From: Isoperla grammatica
Lineage: Eukaryota > Arthropoda > Insecta > Plecoptera > Perlodidae
NCBI GenBank assembly: GCA_945910005.1
Contig: OX246746.1
Coordinates: forward strand, 13,497,726 to 13,561,725
Reading direction: 5' to 3'
DNA length: 64,000 nucleotides
This document shows positions 23,860 through 34,847 of this stretch, piece by piece. Within the stretch, counting starts at the first letter, position 1. Every line of letters begins with the position of its first letter. A program made the position numbers and the translations under genes. The notes under the pieces were generated by a model that was given only the letters and a program-made list of their open reading frames with translations, did not search any database and had not been told where the DNA came from.

Positions 23860-24570
23860 GTAAAACTGTGCTTGCACAAAGACATAGACCATATTATTAT
23901 ATAGTACTGACCTAAGAAAACCCAAAATACAAAATTTATGTTTGCCCAAAGAAAGCATGAAGTCCCGGAAAAGGGCGGCAGCCGCAAAACTATTGAAAAT
24001 GTGCTTTCACAAAGACATTGACCACATGCAAGTGTTTAGTACTGACCAAAGGTACCTCAAAATACCAAAGTTATGTTTGCCCAAAGCACAGACGAACAAT
24101 TATTTATCTGCGCCCAAAGCATGGCTAGTGCCAGCCTCAAATTTATGTTTGCCCAAAGCATAGCTAAGGCCAACCCCGGAAGCATGAGTAAACTTTAAAC
24201 GGCGGCACTATTGAAACTGTGCTTGCACAAGACAATTACCTTAAACAAGTGTTTAGTACTGACCTAAGGAACCTAAAATACCTACAAACTTTATATTTGC
24301 CCAAAGCATGGTTACAGCAAGCCCCAAGCAAAAGTTTAACTTAAAGGCCTTCACTATGAAAACTGTGCCTGCACAAAGACATTGACTACATGGAAGTGTG
24401 TCTAGTACTGACCTAAGAAACACAAAAATACCACGCTTATGTTTGCGCAAAGCATGGTTAAGGCCAGCCCCGGAAGCAATTGTCTACTTTTGGTCCTTTA
24501 CTATGAAAACTGTGCTTGCACAAAGACACTGCCCTCATTGAAGTGTTTAGTAGTGACCTCCACAAACATT
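23860..24570. repeat. Diverged ~147-bp satellite-like array
   Basis: At least five related units begin with AAACTGTGCTTGCACAAAGA or variants, near 23866, 23993, 24212, 24358 and 24507. Each continues through TTTAGTACTGACCTAAG and TTATGTTTGCCCAAAGCATG. Spacing varies (127 to 219 bp). The array starts about 420 bp upstream of CDAN1. Confidence 0.75.
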
Positions 24571-25516
24571 CTACTATCCCCAAAAAACAATTTTCTGTAG
24601 TTTATATAATATACACAACAATATAGCGGCAGTTGTTGGACATAACAACGCATATTGTTATAACTACAATTACTTTATTGACAGTAATTTTTCGAATGAA
24701 TCTCTGCTGTAGGGACAGTAGATTGACATAAAAAGGACATACAGTACACGGTTTAAAAAAGCCTTTAAAATAGTTTCAAACTATTTCAAAATCGTATTAA
24801 TGTAGGAGCAAGATATACAGTGTCAGTAGTTTGACATAGAAAGAACTTACACAGTCTTTAAGGAACCTTTAAAATAGTTTAAAACTAAATCGTATTCATG
24901 TAGAGATACTTTTTTTAGCGTTTTAGGTTTTAGATGCTAAATCGGTGAACATATATTTTTGAAAAGGCATCTAATTTTACAAAAAATAAGGTTTTTCCAT
25001 TCCTTCCTATTGAGATATAACTGTATTAATTTAACTGTATAGTGCCTTCTAACCCTTTAACTAGTTACAATTGGATTGACTTTTTTAAATATCTACAGTT
25101 TTCCATTAGAAGTACAAGAAACCCCCTCATATTCAAGGTTTTTATGAAAAGAAAAAATATATATGCTACAAAATATGCTAATTTAAAATAATGAATGCTA
25201 AATTTTGAGACAATTAATGCTAAAACAACGTTTCTTTATATATTTGAAGCAGCATCTCTTCTATTATTCGAAGAAGGTTCAGGAAACCGGTGTGAGAAGA
25301 AGATATGAACAGACTGTATGTACAAAATAGCCGATTCTTCACAAAAATGTCAATCACTCAGGTTTAATTGTAACTTTGTAACTTTATTTATCATCACATA
25401 TCAGATCACATAATATAGCACACGTGCCACTTTATAATTTTATGTGCAAACACAACCATTTTGCCCTTATGCTAATTAAAATATGAAATTCAGTTCAATC
25501 GTTATTGTATGATCTA

Positions 25517-25690
25517 CAGGCAAGCCCACTTATAAGGAACCCGCTTTTCAGGAAGTTCCACTTCTAAGGAAGTCAGATCCATTCCCCTCCAAATGTAAAA
25601 GTACATAATATTAAGCGTTATATAAGGAAGCTTGGTTTTAACAAAGTAATTTTGAATCCCCTGCAGCTTCATTAAAAGTGGGCTTGACTG
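25517..25690. mobile_element. Pogo-like MITE, second TIR family
   Basis: Ends CAGGCAAGCCCACTTATAAG and AAAAGTGGGCTTGACTG are inverted, with TA at 25515-25516 and 25691-25692. The length is 174 bp. A relative lies at 44749-44930. Confidence 0.78.
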
Positions 25691-25694
25691 TATA

Positions 25695-25861
25695 TGGTGA
25701 AACTTCTTTATAACAATGTCTTGGGGGTCGGATTATTATTTTGTTATAAAGAAAATTTATTTTTTATAAAGATAGTACATTTACATGCATAAGAACCTTA
25801 TGGGACCTGAAAAACATTATCATTCTGTTATAAAAATGTTTGTTATAAAGAAGTTTCACTG
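25695..25861. mobile_element. Pogo-like MITE, copy 2
   Basis: Ends GTGAAACTTCTTTATAAC and GTTATAAAGAAGTTTCAC are exact inverted repeats, with TA after the right end. It is the same family as 9528-9728 and lies four bases from the preceding MITE. Confidence 0.78.
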
Positions 25862-26235
25862 TACCACATGTACGTGTTACTGGATGTAGAATTTCTAAAA
25901 ATGAAATCTTAAACATGTCTACTTAAACTAACAGCTATAACTAATAAATATCTACCAATCAAATGTATATAAAAATAATATATTCTTAAAAAGTAGCCTT
26001 CTCTATCAGTCTTGAAACGAGACCGGCCCATCTGAATTCGGGATGTTATGACAACGTGTTTATGTGTCACAAAGAGCAAATGTCATGTTTTTAAATATCC
26101 ACAGCATAAACAAATTAAATTTAGGATTACTATTAGAGAGTGGAACTAAAAAATGGTGTTATAAAATTTAAAAAAATAAAATATAGAGACACTAGACAGC
26201 TTATTATTAGTCCTGGGTGGGTATATAAATAGCCC

Positions 26236-26313
26236 ATTCCTGAAAGTTGTCACAGTGAGAATACTCACTTCAAGCAATATCTACGTGGTTATCACTTGAC
26301 AACTTTCAGGAAT
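26236..26313. repeat. Long hairpin
   Basis: Arms ATTCCTGAAAGTTGTCA and its complement (17 to 18 bp, exact) enclose about 42 nt, with an inner GTGAG/CTCAC stem. Confidence 0.75.
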
Positions 26314-26870
26314 AGCCCCTCTGGTATTATGAAATTAAAGTTATAGCCAGGAATAAAACTGATTCCAAAAATTCAGAATCTATCAAGCAGCTACAGGAAT
26401 CGATCCTAAAAAACAATTTTAAAAAGATTTTCACAGATCAGAGACTGCGATTAGGTGAGATTTGGAAACCAAGAATAACAGGCCACCAAATTACCGTAAT
26501 TAGGTTTGTTTTTATGATTTACGGACAAACTTTCCGCTACTACTTCCTTACTAGGGTACTACTTTAATTTTACAAACTTTTAAGAACGCTTGTTATAGAC
26601 CAATGTGATAGCACACAATCTCTATTTGAGATTACAAATTGCAATTTCAAGAATAACAGGAAAACAAACAAAATTAAATACATTTTTTAATATTTTATAA
26701 GACTACGTTTTAGTTCCACCCACAATAACTTCATGTGTATGAAAATTATAGGCCTATGTAAAAAGATGAAATTTATTCCGGGTGGCACATTAATAATATT
26801 TTAGTTGAAGTTTAAACAATCATGTATTCATATCAAAAGTTTAACACTAGGCCTATAGAAAATAATTCTC

Positions 26871-26876
26871 TTTATT
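26871..26876 (-). terminator. Candidate TRMU poly(A) signal
   Basis: Minus-strand AATAAA about 325 nt past the TRMU stop. It is the first such hexamer downstream that I found. Confidence 0.45.
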
Positions 26877-27201
26877 ATTCTTAACATAGCTAGGCCTAAT
26901 GTCTAGGTCAATATCAATAAAAATTAAAAAATAAGTATTACTAATAATACAAATTTCATAATAATATTATTATAAACAATAACATCTATACAAATATGTA
27001 GGAATACATACAAAGACATTTGATGCTGCTGTCCCATGCTGAGCGAAGCAGGGTTGATGTTGACTGACAATAAGGCGGACATCCCAAGTCTCATAATATA
27101 CTTAATAGTTTGCACTGGAAATACTGTACCATTTCAGTGAGAGGCTAAAGCCAAGTGGTACCCTGTATACCGAAACACGAACGAACGAAAATGTACTAGA
27201 C

Positions 27202-30200
27202 CTAAGTAAACATTTTTGGCCCTACAAGAGTATATGTTGATGGTCCGGGGTGAGAGATTCTAGCACTACCTAGGCACTCATTGCTCTTGTAGAATACTGC
27301 ATACTGGAAAAGAGAAATAACAAGTGTTAGGTGAATTGTAAGTTCTTCTGTAATTGATTTAACAAATGCAAAAATGTTTTTTCTAAAATATGTATTGACA
27401 AGAGATATGAAGGAGTAAGGACACAGCAAGCTATTGGGTTATTTCAGTCTATTTGAGACCTCATATGGAATTGAGAGGTGCCAAAGAAATGTAAGGTTGC
27501 CATATACCAGACATACTTTGTTCCAGTACTGACTTATGCAGCTGAGACATGAACTAAGACAACACAAGATGAGAGCCTTGCACAAGCTGTGGACATGAAG
27601 TGTTTGAGAATAACTGTAGGTAGAACCAGATGGGACAGAGCATGAATGAGGGCATGAGACACCAAGTAGGCCTAGGTGTAAGGAGTTTAATGGATAGAAT
27701 AGGAGAGACTAGAGAGAAACCTAAGGTGGTTTGGACATGTTAAGAGAATGGAAAAAGGAAGATTGCCGAGAAGAATGATGGAATTGGAACGAGAAGAAGG
27801 GGCAGACCACGACAACGATTGCAGGACATAGTAAAGAAGGACGTGGGGCAGCGAGGAGGAAATTGGAATGTGGTAAAAAGGGGAAAGTGGTGGCGAGATA
27901 GGAGAAGATGGAGAGGCTTATCTTCAATGCCGACCCAACGCAGAGTTGGACGTGGTTTATTGTGGGTAGATGATGGTGATGATGAATGTATTGAATAATT
28001 TAAAAATCACGCCTAGCTGCAAAAAACAAACAATACTCTTCCAATTTTAGGGGAGTTGGAGGATGAAAACCATTACAACTTACTCCTACTAATAGAGTGT
28101 GTATGTACCTGTCCAGCAGTGATAGCTCGTACAGCCTTCTCCAAGAAGACCACTAGGTTGTTGTCTGCTGTAGTGTTGATACGACATTTTATCAACAACT
28201 TGGTATGCTGAAACCGAAACTCGCAGTCCAGGACACCATTTCGACGCAGAGTTTCCGGGGTCGAATGTATCCAGTGACCTTCCGTCGTGAAGAATAGCTG
28301 CGAGAAGAGAGACGGGTGGTGCTTGCCACTTGCCTGGGAAACAGCAAATAAAACAGTAGTCTTATGCTTACGAAATAGCTGAGTCCTATAGTACAAACTA
28401 CTACTATGCATATGCGCATCACTAGACCAACAGGAGATGGATTTTTGGCATTTGTAGCATATAAGTAGGAATAATCAAAACTGCCTAAAATTAAAAGTGG
28501 TTGCATTGTCTATGGGTAATATCTACTCATTATAGTGTAGGCCTAATAGAATTATGGAATGTGGGTTGTTAGACAATATCCTATGGTAATTGGTAACAGT
28601 TATTTAATTTATTTTCCATTGCCATTGATTCGGTATCTCAAGAACTGATACCGATGGAATTGGGACACAAAAAAATGATGTGATTGATCGATGAGGTAGA
28701 CCTACAGTTCCTATTCAATACAAAAGGAATCGATTTATAGAATAGTGGTTCATTGCTACTAATGTTACTACTGTATAAGAATACTCTTCTTATTTCTTAC
28801 AAGTAGGCCTATAAGGCACAGTCATATTCATTCAATGACATTTTGATACTCACCACTAATATTTCATGGGATTTTGGATCCTTCTTGGCGATGTAATATG
28901 GCTTCAGTTTGCCTGCTATTCGACACCGCTGTCCAACAGTCCAGTGGTGAATCCCTTGATGCTCAGCAATCACGTTACCATTGTCAATGTCAATGAAAAG
29001 GCCGGGCTTGGATGTGATGTACTGAAAACAAACCATTAAGTGGAAGCGTGAATCTCCCATGTTATGGTCATTGGTCGTTATCCGTGTACATTTCGATCTT
29101 GTAACATCAATCTAGGGGACAGTCGATATCTCAATGTAGATCGAAGGCATGCTGGATAATGATGGATTGCTTTGCTAGGCATTCAATCAACATGTACCCT
29201 ACGTGTCTGAACACAACAACTACTGTAGCCTATCACAGTTGCACCAACTGTGCCATATGATAGTTGAAATGATCTTGTTGGTAGGCCTGGAGAGAAATAA
29301 GATCACAGGCGGAGGTGAGTTTTACAGCCTTGGTTACACTATGTGTTCATATTTTAAACTAAGAAAAGCTAGGCTACCAATAATAAGACTTGAAACAAAC
29401 ATGTTTTAAGGTACCTATGTGGTACTCAAACCTTATTTTTAAATCATCTAGGCCCAGAGACGAAAACATGATCCTAGCAGGTTAGCAGCCTGCCAGACAG
29501 CTGATTCTGTCTGCAATACCACAACATCAAAAGAGCATTTTGGTCGGGCATCGCATAGTCAAATGGTTCATCGTGTACCCATCCTTGATATATGTGTCAG
29601 CGAGTGTATATAATATAGATAGCATCTTGGAACTTGAGTCTCAACTACAGGGCAGTGGTTATATAAATTACCAGAAATGTTGAAATGTTTCATTTCTAGC
29701 ATTAGCCATCCCATTAGCTGCAACACAATGAATGTTCTGAAAAATGTAAATCTCACCTGAGATATAAACTGCTGAAAATTTCTTGATCCAATGAAACAGA
29801 TTCCCATGCTCTCTTTCTTATTGACAATGTTGGTCATTCCTTCATCTTGGGCAATGCTCTTTACTTCCTGTTTGGTGAGTTGTCCCAGTGGAAACATGGT
29901 CCTCTGCAGCGGATGCTGGTCCACTTGACTCAGGAAGAATGTCTGATCTTTGAGTTTATCGTGCGCTTTCAACAGACGAACCCCTAGGGGCATTAAGATC
30001 AATTGTGGAGGGTTGTGACTGTATTATCTTTATTTACTGACTGACTGGCTTTGTATTATTTGTATTATTTTTATTAATTATCTAGTCTCCACTTGTTAGC
30101 CTCATGAAATAACACTTGAAATTAGGAATCAAGTAAAAACAAGATAGTGCCTACCTTTTACTTCGTCGTAGCATTCTAAATAACTACCAAACGTAGTTTG

Positions 30201-30938
30201 CGCATAGTGGCCTGTGCATATTGCATCTGCACCCAGTTTATCTCTGGCATACTTGTAAAAGTTATTAAATTTAATGTGCCTATTGCAAAGAATATCTGGA
30301 TTTGGAGTAAACCCTGTCTCGTAGTCTTGAACCAGTTTTGAGAATACTTCAAGCCAGTACTCCTTGACAAAGTTGATGTGATGGAATGGAATGCCCACAT
30401 GGTTACAGACCCATCGAGCATCATTGGCATCTTGCGAGGCTGAGCACACCCCCATCTCGTCAATCACGTCCCAGTTCTGCATGAATACACCATGCACCTC
30501 ATAGCCTGAAAGTAATGAAACTATAACAATTGTCCTCTCCTTTGTCAGTATCAGTATAGGTCTAGGCTAGGCCTAGCAAAGATATAGCCTATGTAACCTA
30601 CCTATGCTAGGCCTACTCAACTATCAACTATCAACTACATAAGGTCATAAACATTCATACTCCACCCCACCCGCCCTACCCTGGATGTAGCCTAGGCCTA
30701 GCTAGGCTAGCCTAGACGTGCCTACACAACTCTATTAGGCTACTATGTGGCGGTCTAGCTTTTTCTTAACATGCCTAAGCCCACGGCCAACACCCATCCT
30801 AGCCTAGGCATATCATGTTACGTGTGCACCGAGCTCTGGGCAATGCTTACCTTTTCTTTTTAACAGTAAAGTTGCTACTGCGCTATCCACTCCACCAGAC
30901 ACAGCAACTGCTACTCGTTTAATTCTGTTTAAACTCAT
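27202..30938 (-). CDS. TRMU: Mitochondrial tRNA-specific 2-thiouridylase, complete
   Basis: TRMU/MTU1 (bacterial MnmA family) uses ATP and a sulfur relay to thiolate U34 of mitochondrial tRNA for Lys, Glu and Gln. Exons: 30851-30938, 30155-30505, 29757-29983, 28854-29021, 28109-28333, 27202-27303; total 1161 nt, 386 aa (human about 421). Visible signatures: the PP-loop SGGVDS at residues 14-19, the catalytic Cys103 in [12 protein letters not shown], the second catalytic Cys209 in [18 protein letters not shown], and the C-terminal block [16 protein letters not shown]. The segment after GHYAQT is about 25 residues shorter than in human. No long mitochondrial presequence is seen, as in human. 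All junctions are GT-AG and in phase. Confidence 0.96.
27440..27990 (+). mobile_element. Decayed LINE reverse-transcriptase C terminus
   Basis: Broken plus-strand frames read [10 protein letters not shown] then a stop where Trp is usual, followed by [37 protein letters not shown] and a [10 protein letters not shown] tail. This is the standard C-terminal layout of non-LTR retrotransposon ORF2. Several stops and frameshifts show it is dead. It lies in the last TRMU intron, antisense to the gene. Confidence 0.85.
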
Positions 30939-31291
30939 ATCAGCAATATAAGTCTAGGCCTAGCCTAGCAAAATAACTTTGGTCTCGATACTCAAAACTC
31001 CTTTCGGCCAATAAACGTGAATGACTGTTTCAGTCATTCTAACCTAACTTTTTCCACTGGACGTCTACAGCTTCATAACGCTTATGTAGTATATAAACTA
31101 GGTATACTGCTAGAACTTCATTAGAATATCAATAAAGTGTGATTTCATTTATGTCTAAATTGCTACTAATGTAGAGCCACCATGCCAACAGTACATGAAG
31201 GAAGATTAAGCTGATACAGCAGAACAATAACAAGTAAGGTTAGGTCTGGCAGTGTAGCACATGTCAGCTGATCCGGCAGGCCGTGACGGGA

Positions 31292-31299
31292 GGGCGGGG
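31292..31299 (+). promoter_or_regulatory. GC box upstream of TRMU
   Basis: GGGCGGGG lies in a locally GC-rich patch (31265-31312) about 355 bp upstream of the TRMU ATG. It could be an Sp1-type site of the TRMU promoter, or of an unseen plus-strand transcript. Confidence 0.35.
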
Positions 31300-32137
31300 T
31301 CTCATGGCGGAGCCAAATTCAAATTAAACTAAAAAAAATAACAATCATAATATTATTGTCCAATTTCAGTTATACATTGGCAACCCATCAGTTGGAAGAA
31401 AAATTAATCGTAAGAATAATTCAGAATACAGCAAACACCACCAGAAATAACTGAATCTACTCATACTATCCTTAACTTTACTTTGTTGTAATTGTTATAC
31501 TTGTTGTGGATCATACGTAACACGTAATACGTTCATCCATACCAAGATTGTGTCAACTATGTAACTTCTGCATTGGATGTCGGAGGAAGATTACACTGAT
31601 ATTTACTAGAATATTATGTTCAGTTTATGTTTTAGTCAGACCAGGCACAGCCTCAAGTTTCATCTTAACTTAAAGATTACCTAGTCCAGATGTGCCCATA
31701 TAGTGTTGAAGACTACATGGACTTTTAGTTTTAATTTAGTTTTAATTGGCGCGTTATATAACTAATGTATTTATCTTTTGTATAAATGCCATATGTTTCA
31801 TTGAATAAAGATTATTTTTATTAGAATATATTCAATATTACAAGTTTGTTCACGTATATGATAGCGAAGAAATCAGCTTATGTAGGAAATGTTTCTTTCA
31901 ATTATGCAATGCTGGTGGTACAATGTGGTGTTTCCTTCATAATGTTGAGGAATATTTGTGTTTCATTAAAGGAACCATAACCTACTCAAAATACCCAGAC
32001 CTCAAACTGTTATGTAGTCATTATATGTATTTATATCCGCAACTAAAAAGCTATAATCATCATATAATCAACATATAATCATCTGACTCATGGAAGATGA
32101 GTCAGTGATGACTATAGCATAGCATGCAATCCTTCAG

Positions 32138-32173
32138 ATGTGTGTGTGTGTGTGTGTGTGCGTGTGTGTGTAT
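32138..32173. repeat. GT microsatellite
   Basis: A TGTG run with one CG interruption. Confidence 0.9.
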
Positions 32174-34139
32174 ATGCATTATAATGTTAGAATGATCATG
32201 TGCCAACAATCACAAAAAACAATGGCAATCTCATACAGGTATATAATATAATTAAATATATTAAATCACAGAAGAATATTCCACTGGTGAAGTGGATGAG
32301 GTCAAAATTTTTACTTAAATATATTTGAAACACTCCGCACTCGTCAATTGATGTTGGTGTTCTTATACAAGTAAGGCACATACGTCTACCAAGAAGATAC
32401 GTGAAATTATATTTTTTGTGGTGTATCATATTTTTTACTATAGCTTTTTATAGCTTGGATTTTAGCTTTTAATCAATTTTAAGATCATGATTTCAGGCCG
32501 CATAAAAAATAAAACTTTGGAAATAGAAAAAACGGGACTTTTTTCAAAATAAGGTTACAAAAATTAGGAGAAAAATAGTTTTAGACTAAAATGGTAGTCT
32601 CCAAAATCAGATTTCTACATTAAAATACCATTCGTGTTACTCATCTTAACTCATCATAAATTATAGCTAGTAAAATCATGTAATTTGAGTTTAATGCTGA
32701 TTATCATATTTTGAGAAAACAACATGAATTGGAATACAAATACACATGCATTCAAATACTATAAATAAAGTCTTATTGTTTTCTTTGGAAGAGGAAGTAG
32801 CTTTTATGAAAGAGAGAAGCAGCAGTGTATGGTTTTGACAATGCTTTATTGTACAGTATTCCAACATAGAAAATTATAATGTCACTAACTCATATTTAAG
32901 ACCGTCCATGCGCAAATCAATGCATCCTTGCAGTGAGATTGTGAGGAACATTTCTTATTATGTACGTACGACCAAATACAATGCACGTTACGATAATACC
33001 CTTTTAAATAATAATACTAACCCAAAACAGCGTTATGCTATGTTTTTAGAAGATACATTTATATGTATTAAAGAAATTGTTTTAGAATAATTGTTATCCC
33101 CCCAAAATGTTAAAATTTATTAATATATTAATTACAATTGCTGACTGAGTAGTACGTTGTTTATAGGAAGGCTTAATGTGGTTTTGGCAGGATATCGCGA
33201 GCAGTAGTATTCATACAAAACTTCAAATCATATTGCACATTTGAAGTGTGTGTTTTCTTTAAATTGAGCCATGTTTAAGTTAAAGGAATGTATTGATTGA
33301 TAATAAAAACACACAAGCACAGACAGGCAATGAAATGTGTTCCGGTACTGCAAAATGATTTCAAGTGGAATGCACTATATATCAATGAAATTTATCACCT
33401 TGTTAATGTTTAGTCTAGAATAGTTATGCAAATGCACATTTTTTTAAATCACTGGCAACAATGTTGATATTAATATCACCTACTTTTCCATAAAGATGCA
33501 CAAGTTGCCTGCTAAGTACTAGTTGTAAACAATGTTTGGATGGAACAATTTCGATTTCAAATCATATTGGTTGAGATGATTTTAAAACATGGGCTAATCA
33601 TACAAAACAGCTTAAGACAGTCCAGTTATTGATGACTATCCTAGCTTTATTCATGATATTATATTCACACACACTTAACGTAATACTGTAAATAGCGCTA
33701 TCTAGCAAGATATTTTAATATACCTCGTAGGTATAGCAAGCTAACTGATAAGTATCAACATATTTCAATTGGTCCAACATAAAAGGCATTTTAACTCTTT
33801 GATATTTCAAATGTCCAGCAGTAAAAATACAGCCAGATTATATGAAATTTTGGAAAACATTTATGAATTCCAAAAATCTACTTTAGAATATTATGTAGAG
33901 ATGAGTGACTTTCTGGAGCATTACGTACATTATTTATGTAATACTAATAATATCAGTACATTGCAAATAAGTAAATACGGTAATACTAACACATACAGCA
34001 CAACCTCCACTAACAAACCATACCGGCATAAGCTCAGCATGTAACAACCAACAATCTTAGCACAGATAATCTCAACAGGATTTCACTTACAAACTGAATC
34101 TAATACATGATGGTTCTGATAGACACCTATCAGCTGGTT

Positions 34140-34847
34140 ACTTAGTAGTGTTTGGGGCAAGGAGAAAGAAGACCAACAGCTCATGTGAAACATGGCCACG
34201 TGAGAAGTAGAATAGTAATACGTTACACGAAATGCTACAAATATCGAAATGATTTGGCCAACATGGCCTTGGTCACTTGACCATTTAGGACGTTACTGAT
34301 GCATCTCTACGCTGTTTTAGACCAACCACATGTTCACAATGCCAGGATAAGCTTTCAGCATACATGGAACCTTCACCTCCCCACATACCCATTGGACATA
34401 CAGTCCACCCCACTAATCCAAGTACCCTAACAACCAGAAATAGCCCACCTAAATCTTCCCCACTCATAATATCCCTTAAAATAAGAAACAAAACTGAGGA
34501 AACATAAGATTCATAAGAAACAAAACTGGGAAAACATAAGATCCATAATCAACAAAACTGAGGAAACATGAAAAAAACTGAAGACAAAACACCTTTTTCT
34601 CAGCAAACATACGCCAGAAAAGCTTTGACTGTCCAAGCACTGGCTATCTATTCCATGAATCAGAATCCATACTGTATCGTTAGCATCTACTGCAGACTAC
34701 TGAAGTGAGTGTCCAATGCCGTGTAGGCCAAAATGTTTCAACATTAATTTCGTAACATTTCATTTCAAGTTCACATGTATTCTGCCGCCTTCCACGTTTC
34801 AGGTGAGCTGTTAGTCCCCTTTCTCCTTTCCCCAAAAACAACTAAGT
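34140..34847. mobile_element. TIR element related to the 4.0-kb palindrome
   Basis: Imperfect inverted ends of about 60 bp, ACTTAGTAGTGTTTGGGGCA on the left and CCCCAAAAACAACTAAGT on the right, include the CAGCTCATGTGAAAC and GTTTCAGGTGAGCTG blocks also found in the arms of 3942-4098. The 708-bp interior has no clear coding frame. Confidence 0.65.

Larger units (their letters stand above)
23441..27201. other. Spacer between CDAN1 5' end and TRMU 3' end
   Basis: This contains the CDAN1 promoter region, the diverged satellite, two adjacent MITEs, one hairpin and the TRMU 3' UTR. 24571-25510 and 25870-26230 are AT-rich, and I see no coding signal in them. Confidence 0.55.

Noticed and set aside
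33769..34044. 91-codon plus-strand open frame in the TRMU-ADAM10 spacer
   Set aside because: AT-rich codons, no recognisable domain and no splice or poly(A) context; probably chance.
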